A DNA stretch of 64,000 bases, from NCBI RefSeq assembly GCF_026965555.1, contig NZ_CP114040.1, forward strand, positions 10,266,001 to 10,330,000, written 5' to 3'. The DNA comes from Nannocystis punicea. Lineage in GTDB: Bacteria; Myxococcota_A; Polyangia; Nannocystales; Nannocystaceae. Numbering within the stretch: the first letter of the stretch is position 1; every line of letters begins with the position of its first letter. This document shows positions 63,866 through 64,000 of the stretch, one piece after another. A program made the translations under genes and the position numbers. The notes under the pieces were generated by a model. It did not search any database. It was not told the DNA's origin and saw only the letters and a list, made by a program, of their open reading frames with translations.

Positions 63866-64000
63866 ATGGCCGGCGACGTCGTCCATTACATTCAGGATCT
63901 GAGCGTCATCCTGGCGACCGCCGCGATCACCAGCATGCTCTCGCAGCGGCTCAACCAGCCGCCGGTCCTCGGCTACGTGCTCGCCGGCGTGCTGATCGGC
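63866..64000 (+). CDS. CPA2-type cation:proton antiporter, N-terminal start (cut by window edge)
   Basis: Only 45 codons are visible. The frame begins ATG at 63866 and gives a first hydrophobic helix followed by SQRLNQPPVLGYVLAGVLIG. The segment with N-PPVLGY-L-AG is the second-helix signature of the CPA2 (KefB/RosB-like) antiporter family, which exchanges Na+ or K+ for protons across the inner membrane. The rest lies outside the window, so the presence of regulatory TrkA domains cannot be judged. No ribosome binding site is strong here. Confidence 0.8.
   Translation, partial: MAGDVVHYIQDLSVILATAAITSMLSQRLNQPPVLGYVLAGVLIG

Overview
The window is high-GC DNA from a myxobacterium, most likely a Nannocystis-like member of the Nannocystales. 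I infer this from four traits. Several secreted proteins end in MYXO-CTERM-type tails (a Cys-containing motif, one hydrophobic helix, an Arg cluster). There is a myxobacterial Cys-rich repeat in the lipoprotein at 62175-63590. Many lipoproteins carry long Thr/Gly/Pro/Asp linkers after the lipid-attached Cys. The gene content is dominated by secreted beta-propeller, FG-GAP and metzincin proteins.

Layout. 1-6064: the start of a DUF4139-like lipoprotein, two tandem prolyl iminopeptidases, then a leftward cluster of alkyladenine glycosylase, HIT protein, hemB and a two-domain HCCA-isomerase-like protein. 6223-9493: an NfeD/YqiJ-like membrane protein with two tandem flotillins, closed by a U-tract terminator. 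9618-16302: a TetR regulator with a tripartite RND efflux system (adaptor, pump, TolC). 16399-18405: rplU-rpmA-obg, read leftward from a recognisable sigma-70 promoter. 18463-27856: a metzincin-like protein with a changed zinc ligand, a lytic transglycosylase, an ABC-F ATPase, a TIMP/NTR-like secreted protein, P5C dehydrogenase, a small lipoprotein, a MOSC protein, DnaJ and a lipoprotein. 27904-27998: a selenocysteine tRNA. 28018-33672: a divergent AGCS-transporter-like protein with a large insertion, a metzincin and an SBBP propeller. 34127-39234: two tandem FG-GAP/Cys-rich MYXO-CTERM proteins. 39570-43508: two tandem MuiA/DUF4139 proteins. 43705-47937: large-subunit catalase, agmatine deiminase and two lipoproteins. 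48054-52631: two near-identical heme-motif lipoproteins. 52892-63590: a YCF48-like protein, a P450, a MYXO-CTERM protein, lipoproteins, a class III nucleotidyl cyclase, a vWA protein, an OmpA-like lipoprotein, a BON protein and a propeller lipoprotein. 63866 to the end: the start of a CPA2-type antiporter.

Two window-wide patterns stand out. First, a family of short inverted repeats built on TGTCC/GGACA, often with UUCG or GNRA loops, lies between every convergent gene pair I can see (seven of seven) and after several other genes. They mostly lack U-tracts. Second, tandem paralogy is frequent: iminopeptidases, flotillins, FG-GAP proteins, DUF4139 proteins and heme lipoproteins each occur as neighbouring pairs, and the HCCA-like protein is an internal duplication.

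Assignments rest on motif reading only; no database search was run. Start codons were chosen from ribosome binding sites, signal peptides and family N-termini, and several remain uncertain.
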